From contig BFEA01000058.1 of the NCBI GenBank assembly GCA_003427395.1, positions 4,110,576 to 4,136,326 on the forward strand: 25,751 nucleotides of DNA. The letters are read 5' to 3'. The stretch's first letter is position 1. Each line of letters begins with the position of its first letter. The position numbers and the translations under genes are program-made. Origin of the DNA: Chara braunii. Lineage: Eukaryota; Streptophyta; Charophyceae; Charales; Characeae. Shown piece after piece: positions 10,156 through 17,710 of this stretch. The notes under the pieces were generated by a model. It made no database searches. It was given only the letters and a program-made list of their open reading frames with translations, and was not told the DNA's origin.

Positions 10156-10310
10156 ACCCTAGGCCGCGGCCGCAGGATCCGAGTCCGCGGCCAGCATCCT
10201 AGGCCGCAGGCCCGCGGCCGCGCCACGTTCAGGCGGGGGAGTGCGCTCAAAATTAGCGCGCGCGCTCGGCCTGCGCACGTCGGCCGCTGTCGGCTTGCAC
10301 TAAGAAAAGA
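10149..10310. other. Very GC-rich block
   Basis: A sharply bounded block dominated by GCGGCC, CCTAGG and CGCGCG motifs, in contrast to the AT-rich flanks. CCTAGGCCGC occurs twice and GCGGCCGC twice. Another GC-rich piece of similar flavour lies at 11650-11722, on the far side of the nad7 insert. No gene is visible. Confidence 0.6.
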
Positions 10311-10373
10311 AAAAAAATTCAAAAATTTTGGGGGGTTGTTTTTGATAGGTAGCAAAAAAATATTAAAAAACAG

Positions 10374-10641
10374 GAACCCTCCATGTAAAGCTTAAAGTGA
10401 TGAATTAAGGATTTCATGGATTGTTTCATTTGAGAGCGTGAAGGAGGACAAAGTTCACGATCATCCGCTTTGATCATGCCACTAGGCATTTGATTCAAGC
10501 ATTGGACAATGATTCGAAGACTTTGTCGCATGTCTTCAATGCGAACACAATAACGATCATAACAATCTCCTCGTGTACCTACGGGTACATCAAATTCTAC
10601 TTTGTCATAAACATCGTAGGGTGCCGCTTTTCGCAAATTTT
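10374..10641 (-). pseudogene. nad7: Nuclear copy of a mitochondrial nad7 fragment
   Basis: The minus strand encodes about 88 uninterrupted residues of NADH:ubiquinone oxidoreductase subunit 7 (the 49-kDa subunit of complex I, a mitochondrial inner-membrane enzyme). Diagnostic blocks in order are [55 protein letters not shown] and [12 protein letters not shown]. The SQMKQSM and LIHHFKLY blocks resemble, from memory, liverwort or charophyte Nad7. The gene is mitochondrial in plants and green algae. Here it is a fragment of a protein of about 390 residues, joined abruptly to AT-rich junk at one end and an (ATTG)n array at the other, so I read it as a NUMT. At least three positions differ from the family's usual residues (Glu to Lys, Thr to Met, Lys to Glu, each one transition). 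A chimeric assembly joining true mitochondrial sequence is the main alternative. Confidence 0.9.
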
Positions 10642-10645
10642 GGTT

Positions 10646-10674
10646 CATTGATTGATTGATTGATTGATTGATTG

Positions 10675-10705
<31 letters not shown>

Positions 10706-10711
10706 GTTGGG
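10646..10711. repeat. (ATTG)n microsatellite left of the gap
   Basis: Tetranucleotide array with one interruption (GATTGTTGATT). It is the reverse complement of the (CAAT)n arrays on the other side of the gap. Confidence 0.95.
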
Positions 10712-10724
10712 GGAGGGTCGCCCC

Positions 10725-11062
10725 NNNNNNNNNNNNNNNNNNNNNNNNNNNNNNNNNNNNNNNNNNNNNNNNNNNNNNNNNNNNNNNNNNNNNNNNNNNN
10801 NNNNNNNNNNNNNNNNNNNNNNNNNNNNNNNNNNNNNNNNNNNNNNNNNNNNNNNNNNNNNNNNNNNNNNNNNNNNNNNNNNNNNNNNNNNNNNNNNNNN
10901 NNNNNNNNNNNNNNNNNNNNNNNNNNNNNNNNNNNNNNNNNNNNNNNNNNNNNNNNNNNNNNNNNNNNNNNNNNNNNNNNNNNNNNNNNNNNNNNNNNNN
11001 NNNNNNNNNNNNNNNNNNNNNNNNNNNNNNNNNNNNNNNNNNNNNNNNNNNNNNNNNNNNNN
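10725..11062. other. Assembly gap (338 N)
   Basis: Undetermined bases. The apparent long open frames that span it are artefacts of the Ns. Confidence 1.
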
Positions 11063-11063
<1 letters not shown>

Positions 11064-11109
<46 letters not shown>

Positions 11110-11116
11110 AATCAAT

Positions 11117-11163
<47 letters not shown>
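11064..11163. repeat. (CA)n then (CAAT)n microsatellites
   Basis: A CA dinucleotide run to about 11107 changes directly into a (TCAA)n array with one TCAACCAA variant. The same CA-to-CAAT transition recurs near 11245-11308. Confidence 0.95.
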
Positions 11164-11164
<1 letters not shown>

Positions 11165-11264
11165 CCTTTTTTTTTTTTTTTTCTTTTAAAATTTTGCATT
11201 GACATTTTTTTTAAACACCTCATTTCCCTGCAAAAAACAAAAATCACACACACACTCAATCAAT

Positions 11265-11312
<48 letters not shown>

Positions 11313-11393
11313 CCTTTTTTTTTTTTATTTCTTTTAAAATTTTGCATTGACATTTTTTTTAAACACCTCATTTCCCTGCAAAAAACAAAAATC
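11102..11393. repeat. 148-bp tandem duplication
   Basis: Two units 148 bp apart contain, in order, a (CAAT)n array, a poly-T run, CTTTTAAAATTTTGCATTGA, a second T run, AACACCTCATTTCCCTGC and a short A-rich end. They are nearly identical apart from microsatellite and homopolymer length. The second unit lacks a following CA run and ends at 11393. Confidence 0.9.
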
Positions 11394-11580
11394 CAATTCT
11401 AAAAAAAGTAGAGGTCTACTCAGGGACCATATATATCATGGTAAGAAATGGCAAAAAAAATATTCTACATTTCTTTATATATATTTTTTTAATTTGATTA
11501 AATCGATTGTAATTTTTATTTGAAGTCGGATTCAAAAAAAAAAAAAAAGCAGTGTAGGGTTTTTCAAGCCCTACACCCCG

Positions 11581-11611
<31 letters not shown>

Positions 11612-11649
11612 TTACGTATTTTTAGGGGGAGAAAAAAAATATTGAAAAA
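11394..11649. other. AT-rich sequence with (TA)n
   Basis: Contains long A and T runs, a (TA)n microsatellite at 11581-11607, and a short inverted repeat, AGGGTTT..AAGCCCT, around 11556-11572 that could form a small hairpin. No gene recognised. Confidence 0.6.
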
Positions 11650-11722
11650 CTGGGCCGCGCTCTAGGTCTTATTGGCCGCGGCCACGGCCGAGAATCTTGT
11701 CCGCAGCGGCCGAAATGCCCGC
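11650..11722. other. GC-rich piece abutting the 3' LTR
   Basis: Rich in GGCCGCGGCC and CGGCCGA-like motifs, and compositionally like 10149-10310. It directly touches the LTR at 11723. Confidence 0.5.
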
Positions 11723-12171
11723 TGTCGCGCGCGTTGGTCCTGCACCCCGTTGGGAGTGCTGAACCTCACGGTCGTGTCACGCAGGATTTATTTTCGAAGA
11801 AACAACTAGTCACCACTCCAACCGTGCGCGCGTGCTATACCTCTCACGACGCCCTGCGACAGGTTGGGACGTCGCGAGGTACAACTTACCTCTGCCAGAG
11901 GGGCTGTCACCACACTCAGGTAGGTGTATCCCTGCTGAGCTACCGACCCACGTGCGAAGGCTTTTACATGCCTAAGTAGAGGTAGGTCGGCCGAGGGCGT
12001 TTGCTCGATCGCTGTAGCATGAAACGGGGTACGCGCGGTAAGACGCATAGGACTGACCCGTTATATACTCAGGTCGAACTTTGAGATGGTCGTCTTATTT
12101 CCGCTTTTGTTCTCAAAACACCTTCTCCTTCTAACCTTTATGGTCAACGTATTAAAACCCTGTCACTATCA
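11723..12171 (-). repeat. 3' LTR of the minus-strand element
   Basis: On the plus strand it starts TGTCGCGCGCG and ends in CA. The alternative inner end is the CA at 12120: both LTRs are 398 bp with that end and 449 bp with the end given. Similarity continues to 12171/15768 and then stops, which favours the longer version. The block CCTTCTCCTTCTAACC at 12121-12136 is purine-only for its first part on the minus strand and might be the PPT under the shorter model, but it is also present outside the other LTR. Confidence 0.85.
12061..12067 (-). promoter_or_regulatory. TATA-box-like motif in the 3' LTR
   Basis: The minus strand reads TATATAA in the LTR. The equivalent position of the 5' LTR reads TATCTAA, so the motif has been altered in the copy that would drive transcription. 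Position within the LTR is plausible for a promoter, but there is no further evidence. Confidence 0.3.
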
Positions 12172-12179
12172 ACGGATAC

Positions 12180-13005
12180 CCAATCGCCTGTCCAGGAATC
12201 ATACACCATCCCAAACATTATGGGGATACTATCAACATACGACCTGATTTTGTTTCCAATACGTCTGCCTTGGCTCCATGTAATGAACACGGACATAAGC
12301 GTTAACTATCGACATGATTTCTTCGAAATCTCTATTGGCCAGTTCCGGCCCCATCTCCAGATATAGACAATAAAGTGCTTCTGGTGTAAAAAACTTGCAT
12401 CCTCCCTGGTCTGCTGCTCGAGCCGCTAGGGCTGCCTACTCTACATTTACATGCTCATTGAAAACTTCATCAATGATGAAGTCCGGAAGAGTGGCCATTA
12501 TATAATTGGTCGGGTAAATGAAATTTGCCGCNCATCTTGCTTCTATCGTGGATATCACAGGTCTGAATTCACCCCAGCTTGTCTCTCGAATCTTTTCTTC
12601 AAGGATTGTCTCAGTGATTAGGACGTATTGAGATAAAGGTTGGTTGTGTCTTATTGCCAGATCTATCACATGCATCCTCCACAGATGTGCCGAAAGATAC
12701 AATATTGCCCGGACTATTATATTCTGCCTATCGAGAGTGTGCCCCATTTCAACCCAAACAAACGCTTCTCGCCCGATCGAGGTGCCCCACCACGCAGTGA
12801 TTTTCTCCTCTCTCTCACTCAACCCTCTAGATAGAGACATCCTCAACCCCTGAGCCGTTCGAACGGGGATTTCGATCCCGGATCCTTGACTGACATACGA
12901 CATCCTCGGGTGTCCTCTTGTAGCATGAGTGATACAAAAAAAAAGGGGGACAAAAAGACACACAATATTTATACGTAAATCTATTTGGTACTGACTTATC
13001 TTCAT
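12180..13005 (-). pseudogene. Unrecognised retroelement domain, copy B
   Basis: A 190-codon frame starts with an ATG at 13005 and is stopped by a TAG at 12436-12438. The same frame continues beyond it with clear similarity to copy A, and a frameshift near 12245 leads into a final segment. Conserved with copy A, in order: M.YV, then WWG, EAF..VE, IYLAA/LYLSA, a P.NYI..TLP.FI..EVF motif, F.TP..LYCLYL.MG.EL, SIVNAY.RV..ME, and IPIM.G.VY..W...WV. I know no family with this arrangement. Its place just before the 3' LTR, within the element, suggests it is element-encoded, and a structural (Gag or capsid-like) role is a guess only. One codon contains an undetermined base (12532). The N-terminal 35 or so residues before the shared part are hydrophobic and unlike copy A. 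Confidence 0.55.
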
Positions 13006-13224
13006 CTTACGTTTTTCCTTTCTCAGATCGTCTGAACACCTTGTTTCCCCATATCCTATCCTTATCGATTTTTAACTATTTTACCTTCTTAGTCAACTTA
13101 AGGTGAGCAACTGCTTCCCCATAACCCCATCTTTTTTTTTTCTTACCTCATTTCAGGCTTTCCTACCTTTTCGTCGTCTTCTTTTGTGACTTCTAGAACA
13201 CAAAACCTCTCTCCTTTTCTTCCA
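13006..13224. other. Spacer between the two domain copies
   Basis: T/C-rich on the plus strand and without coding similarity to either copy. It would be the junction of the tandem duplication. Confidence 0.5.
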
Positions 13225-13995
13225 TCTCATTCGTCGTTACCCAATTCGCAGACCAGAAATTGTAGACTAACCCCAACATGATGGGAATGCCATCCACGCA
13301 CTTTCTAGATCTCACCTTCCTCTTTCAACTTCTCCTAGTACCCGAATCGCTCTTCCATGAAATAAACTCTAGCGTACGCGTTTACGATGGACAACACGTT
13401 ACTACAATCACTCTCGGCGAGTTCGGAGCCCATTTTCAGGTATAGGCAGTAAATCAAGTGAGGGGTGGAAAAATCATACCCCCTATTAGGTACTCTCAGT
13501 GCTGCTTCAGCGGCTTTCTCTACCCGTTCTTGACCAAAAAATACTTCTTCGAAAATAAAATTTGGGAGCGTGGTTCTAATGTAACGAACCGGAAGAGTGA
13601 AGTCTTTTGCCGGAAGCATTTTAATTTCCTTTAAAACTTCACTTACGTCTACCCAGTGACTTCCCCTGTTTCAACCTCTGAGTCTCACTTCTGCCATCCC
13701 TGTGAGCATCAGTAGATAGCCTTCTATGCTTTGATTGAAATTTGACTCACAATCATGCTAGAGACTCGCAGCCAGGTAGATAGTAACTCCCACACTACAC
13801 CACGCCTCCCTCGTATTCCAACTCGTTTCTACACACAAAAATGCCTCATTTAACAATGAGCAACCCCACCATGATTCACCAAGTTCTGCTCGACTTCTTC
13901 CTTTTGGCAGCGTCATTTCTAGCCCATCATCATTCTTAATTGGCCCCTCGACCTTGGATACTTACTCCACATAAGGCATCTTGATCAAGTCCCGA
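13225..13995 (-). pseudogene. Unrecognised retroelement domain, copy A
   Basis: Diverged paralogue of the copy at 12180-13005, lying just upstream on the minus strand about 1.08 kb away. Reading in one frame with stops tolerated, it runs from MPYVE through ESWWGC, EAFLCVE, TIYLAASL, TLPNFIFEEVF, YDFSTPHLIYCLYLKMG and SIVNAYARVYFMEE. After a frame change it gives IPIMLGLVYNFWSANWV. In-frame stops lie at 13972-13974, 13758-13760 and 13671-13673, and another ends the open 94-codon stretch (13335-13619) at about 13336. It is more broken than copy B. Both copies share hydrophobic, helix-favouring blocks around LYCLYL and SIVNAY. The function is unknown. Confidence 0.6.
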
Positions 13996-14587
13996 AGACC
14001 TATCAAGGGCAAGCCAAAAGACATCTTATTTTAACGTACTGCTTCAGTTTTTAATCTTTGGGTGCCCTTACCATGGAATAGCCTGCCTTAAAGATAGGCA
14101 TCTTTTTTCCGTAGTTTCCTGGCATACCCCCTTTATTCTTTACCTTCTCTCGGTCTGACCCCAGCAAGATCATGAGGGTCCAAATTACTTTTTCTCAATT
14201 TTACTCAGATGGATTCTCCTCACGTCTCTCTTTTAGTTAGTGATGCGAGAAATCCCTGTCTATGTCTATCTTACTCCCCTCCCTTTGATGATACCTTTAT
14301 ATATCAAGTACAAGACTATCCTGCAAGTTCTCCGATGCGATATACAGGGTAACCCTTTCTACCGCACGGTTCTTGCCCCTAACCCATCATACCTAATTTA
14401 GACGAAGGCTTATTCCCCCACAAACATTCCCAACAATACCCTGTCTCGGGCACACGCCACCTTTTTCTACTCCACCTATAACACAATCCTGCCCATGTTT
14501 CTTTCATTTAGCTAGCAGATTTCAGTCTATGACTTAACTAGTTTCCTTCTTATCCTATTTCGTCACCCTATCCAACCCTTTAGATCC
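13996..14587. other. Element interior without readable coding
   Basis: Lies between the RG-rich ORF and domain copy A. On the minus strand a short frame at about 13990-14035 (MSFGLPLIGLRDLIK) leads directly into copy A. The rest has frequent stops in all frames. Confidence 0.5.
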
Positions 14588-15085
14588 TTATATAATCTTT
14601 TTATACACTAAGTAGGATACCAACCCGCAGATCTCTATCTGACATAATATAAACAACAAGAGTGATATACACATCCTCCTATCAGGAGGCGCAGACAGTG
14701 CGACCACAGGAGGGTCAGGTACGCGAGGTGCTACTTGGGGTCCTTGTTGGTGAGGCTGGGGAAGGACAGTCAACTGTCGTTCTTGAGACAACTTGTAAGG
14801 GCTACGATGCGGGCGGCTAGGCGGTTCGAAGCGTGGCGGAGACTCTCCGTAACGCCTTGCGTACCTATACAAATAGTAAGCCATTTCCTCAGGGTTCGGG
14901 GTATGCATACGCCTCTCCTCCGGATACCTCCTTGCCCTCAATCCTTCCTCCTTCTCTTCTGACCCTTCATCATTTTTTCCCCAGTCTTCCCATTTCTTAG
15001 TCAAATCTGTAAGCCTTTCAGGTGCCTTCCCTTGTCTGTCGCCTCTTCCTCTACCAGTACCGGTCCCACGACCTTTAGGTGCCAT
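14588..15085 (-). CDS. Arg/Gly-rich ORF of the LTR element
   Basis: A 165-codon ATG-initiated frame that begins about 210 bp inside the primer-binding site, where a Gag ORF would normally start. The first residues, MAPKGRGTGTGRGRGD, form a basic RG-rich tail. Residues about 30-70 are highly charged (EEKEEG, RRYPEERR), and a Tyr/Arg cluster, AYYLYRYARRYGE, follows. Residues 80-135 are Pro-rich. The last 30 residues are hydrophobic (CISLLLFILC, then GLVSYLVY) and could be a membrane segment. I see no zinc knuckle or other Gag motif. Between it and copy A (13996-14587) there is no readable similarity, so it may be a 5' exon or a truncated Gag. It is the only uninterrupted ORF in the element. Confidence 0.5.
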   Translation of the reverse strand: MAPKGRGTGTGRGRGDRQGKAPERLTDLTKKWEDWGKNDEGSEEKEEGLRARRYPEERRMHTPNPEEMAYYLYRYARRYGESPPRFEPPSRPHRSPYKLSQERQLTVLPQPHQQGPQVAPRVPDPPVVALSAPPDRRMCISLLLFILCQIEICGLVSYLVYKKII

Positions 15086-15297
15086 ATTTGTTTTACTTTT
15101 ATTATAAGCCGCGTAACCGCACCTAGGTATTAAGTAACCTATACCCTACACACTGACTTGTCGAATACTTGTTACTAACAACGCGGGTCACCTTATTCCG
15201 CTTTGACCCTTAGTCAATTTTTACTTCGGTAATTGTCGTTTCGCCAGGATCTTCCTTTATCCGAGTTCGCTTTCTAAGGACCTCGGTTGGGAAGCGA

Positions 15298-15317
15298 GAT
15301 CCCCGGCAACGGCGCCA
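15298..15317 (-). promoter_or_regulatory. Primer-binding site complementary to tRNA-Asp
   Basis: The minus strand reads TGGCGCCGTTGCCGGGGATC, a primer-binding site well known from plant Ty3/gypsy elements. It is complementary to the 3' 20 nt of tRNA-Asp and sits two bases from the end of the 5' LTR. Confidence 0.93.
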
Positions 15318-15319
15318 CC

Positions 15320-15768
15320 TGTCGCGCGCGTCGGTCTCGCACCCCGTTGGGAGCGCTGAACCTCACGGTCGTGTCACGCAGGATTTATTTTCGAAGAAAC
15401 AACTAGTCACCACTCCAATCGTGCGCGCAAGCTATACCTCTCACGATGGCCTGCGACAGGTCAGGACGTCGCGAGGTACAACTTACCTCTACCAGAGGGG
15501 CTGTCACCACCCTCAGGTAGGCGTATCCCTGCTGAGCTACCGGCCCATGTGCGAAGGCTTTTACATGCCTGAGTAGAGGTAGGTTGGCCGAGAGCGTTTG
15601 CTCGATCGCTGTAGCATGAAATGGGGTACGAGCGGTAAGACGCCTAGGACTGACCCGTTAGATACTCAGGTCGAACTTTGAAACGGTCGTCTTATTTCCG
15701 TTTTTGTTCTCAGAACACCTTCTCCTTCTAACCTTTATGATCAACATATCAAAACCTTGTTAGTACCA
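15320..15768 (-). repeat. 5' LTR of the minus-strand element
   Basis: Starts TGTCGCGCGCG next to the primer-binding site and ends in CA at 15768. Equal in length to the partner at 11723. A shorter version would end at the CA at 15717. Most differences from the partner are C/T or G/A changes. Confidence 0.88.
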
Positions 15769-16464
15769 AAAATAATTTATTTCACTCAACATATGACTGA
15801 TCATCAGATAGTATATAAGACTTGATTATGAATAGCGAGGTATTACCGTTGGGAACCCTTCCAACTTTCACAAGTGCTGAGTGTCCAAACTCTTCACGAT
15901 GCCAATTCCAGTCCAACCCAAATCATGCACAAAACAGACTTGCACAACATAATGCAAAGACAGTTCACATGCCATGCACTAACGGCGTCAACCATCAACC
16001 ATTGACATTGTCCCTCACTCCCCAAACCATGCATGACAGCTCTATCTTTCCTAAGATGTCCCCTCACATTTATTCAAAGGACCCTCAAGAGTGACCAGAA
16101 CCATTAAGGCGATGACCACAGGTGACAGTTTTACTGACCACAGGGTTTGTTTTTGGATGTAGGTGTCAAGTCAAAGGAGGAAAGTTGAATCGGCAACGAG
16201 TCCTTTATGTAGGACTGCTCCTTCAATTGCAGTAGACCAAAGCAAATACCTGCACACACAAAGGTCAACAATGATTCAACATCCCCACTTAATTCTCACA
16301 TAATGATATCTAAGGGTCAAACCCTTAAATCTGGTTTGAGAGCTTTGGGATCAACATCCCAAGGTCCAACTCCTAGTGTCTATCTACCCTGAGTCATATA
16401 TCACTTCTTCTCCTTTTATTTCAAGGAATCCCTCTGCCTATGTCCTAAGTTTTCTCAGGGAAGT
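15769..16464. other. Unrecognised intergenic sequence
   Basis: No recognised gene. A 90-codon plus-strand frame (15822-16094) is rich in Ser, Pro, Asn, His and Thr and matches no family I know. A GACCACAGG motif recurs near 16116 and 16137. Confidence 0.4.
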
Positions 16465-16782
16465 TCATATTTCCCCTACTCCCTGTCCTTGCATTCCCTC
16501 TCTCGTGGATAAACCCACCTTTTGATGCTTGTGCGGTAGTAGCGCCGAGATCATCTCAAGCAAGTGGTGGATTCTTCGATGAACTGCGGCTACACGGGGT
16601 ATCTTCTTTCTCTGATTCCTTTTACCTGCGGTGTTTCGTCTTCTCTTGCGTTCCTTTTTAGGGACCTTTGGAGTCGCTCCCGATGGAACACTCCTTTTCC
16701 TTTCTCTTTTCCTTGTCCTGATATACGCAAGTAGTGGCTGATTCACCCAGGAATCTTCCACTACTTGATCAATTCCAAACAA
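16465..16782 (-). CDS. Unrecognised Lys/Arg-rich small ORF
   Basis: A 105-codon ATG frame on the minus strand. I do not recognise the protein. Residues about 24-65 are strongly basic (RKRERKRS, KKERKRRR, KRNQRKK), resembling overlapping nuclear-localisation or nucleic-acid-binding sequences. A short amphipathic block with LLEMISALLPHKH follows. It begins immediately beside the left edge of the palindrome array, which would lie upstream of it. It could be a fragment of a larger protein or a chance frame. Confidence 0.25.
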   Translation of the reverse strand: MFGIDQVVEDSWVNQPLLAYIRTRKRERKRSVPSGATPKVPKKERKRRRNTAGKRNQRKKIPRVAAVHRRIHHLLEMISALLPHKHQKVGLSTREGMQGQGVGEI

Positions 16783-17307
16783 TCCGTTAAGTCAGAAGAG
16801 TAGTCAAGTAGCCCTACGGGGGCACCCAACCACTCTTCAAAGCCCATGCAATCCTCATGCAATCAAGTGGTTCATGCAATCTAGTGTAAGTGATCGGACA
16901 ACTCACCCGGGGGTAATCCTTTTATTAGTTAAGCACATTGTTAGGTGACCCATGTTGAGCCGTCTCAACACTTGACCCTGCATTCAGAGAACATTCTAGA
17001 TCCAGGTGTTAGTACAGAGTTCAAGTTGATAATAGGTGACTTTCCCGAAAGCCTCCTATTTCTCCTTGATCGAAACTCAGTCTCTTTTTTTGCAAGTGTA
17101 ATAGGATGACCCTACGGGAGTCACCCTACTACCTACTTAGAGTCAGATGAACCAGGATTAAGTTAGTGGACTTAGACAAGGCGAAGTGCCTTATTTGGTA
17201 CGTTTAGGATGTAGCCAAGCAGGCTATAGGATGACTCTACGGGAACCTTCTATATCCGGCTTGAAAGTTTTCAGATTGAATGTTACTACTTATTTATACC
17301 GCCTGTC

Positions 17308-17710
17308 AGTCATACCTAGACAAATAGAGGGGTTACTCACCCGGTAGTATCCCTCTACTGTCTAAATAAAATCATCATTTCTTCACTAGTAAACCTCTGA
17401 ATCAAACAAGTATTATAATACCCTCCCGGGAGTTACCCTACTACCAGTTCGATGAGTAGGAGATCAGTCAAAACAACTCTAAGTTGAATAGCCTTGACTG
17501 TTCCCCTACTTTGCCCACTCGTCGCGAACGAGCAAGAGGTATGCCGACTTTCACGGAAGTCCATCAGATTGACCTAGACTTAGGAGTTTGTGTACTCACC
17601 CGGGAGTACTTAATTCCCTTCCTACGTCTAGTCAAATCAAGTGAGAGAAAAACTCTATGATCCAATGTTAAATAGCTAGGCCATTATAATCCAAGTAATG
17701 CCAATCCATT
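17308..17710. repeat. Higher-order unit 1 of the palindrome array
   Basis: Runs in the order CAGTCATACC, a TTACTCACCCGG hairpin, AATCAAACAAGTATTA, a CCTCCCGGGAG hairpin, CCAGTTCGATGAGTAGG, GACTTTCACGGAAGTC and ACTTAGGAG..GTACTCACCCGGGAGTAC. The same order recurs in the units starting at 17711 and 18381. Confidence 0.75.

Larger units (their letters stand above)
11723..15768 (-). mobile_element. Non-autonomous LTR retroelement, decayed
   Basis: Two similar LTRs bracket an interior of about 3.15 kb. Immediately inside the right-hand LTR, after a two-base spacer, plus-strand positions 15298-15317 read GATCCCCGGCAACGGCGCCA. This matches the CCA-ending 3' terminus of plant tRNA-Asp as I recall it, so the minus strand carries the complementary primer-binding site. 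The right LTR is therefore the 5' LTR and the element is on the minus strand. Inside are an Arg/Gly-rich ORF close to the primer-binding site and two copies of an unrecognised domain. I see no protease, reverse transcriptase, RNase H or integrase motifs, so mobility would have depended on proteins supplied elsewhere. No target-site duplication is visible: CCCGC precedes the left LTR and AAAAT follows the right one. The LTRs differ at about 27 of their first 398 positions by hand count, mostly transitions, so the insertion is not recent. Confidence 0.88.

Noticed and set aside
10149-10310. Cloning-vector polylinker contamination
   Set aside because: NotI-, BamHI- and AvrII-like sites occur, but they are spread through a degenerate GC-rich block with no vector backbone, and a similar block occurs at 11650-11722.
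10319-11350. Long open frames of 156-262 codons spanning the gap
   Set aside because: They consist mostly of undetermined residues, with poly-Cys/Val, His/Thr or Ile-Asn-Gln-Ser repeats from microsatellites. Only the nad7 part is real protein similarity.
12848-12895. tRNA-like TTCGATCCCGG motif
   Set aside because: It lies within the coding similarity of domain copy B and has no surrounding cloverleaf.
15750-15800. CACTA-type transposon terminus
   Set aside because: TTAGTACCAAAAATAATTT is only superficially like a CACTA end; no CACTA start, partner end or 3-bp target duplication is visible.
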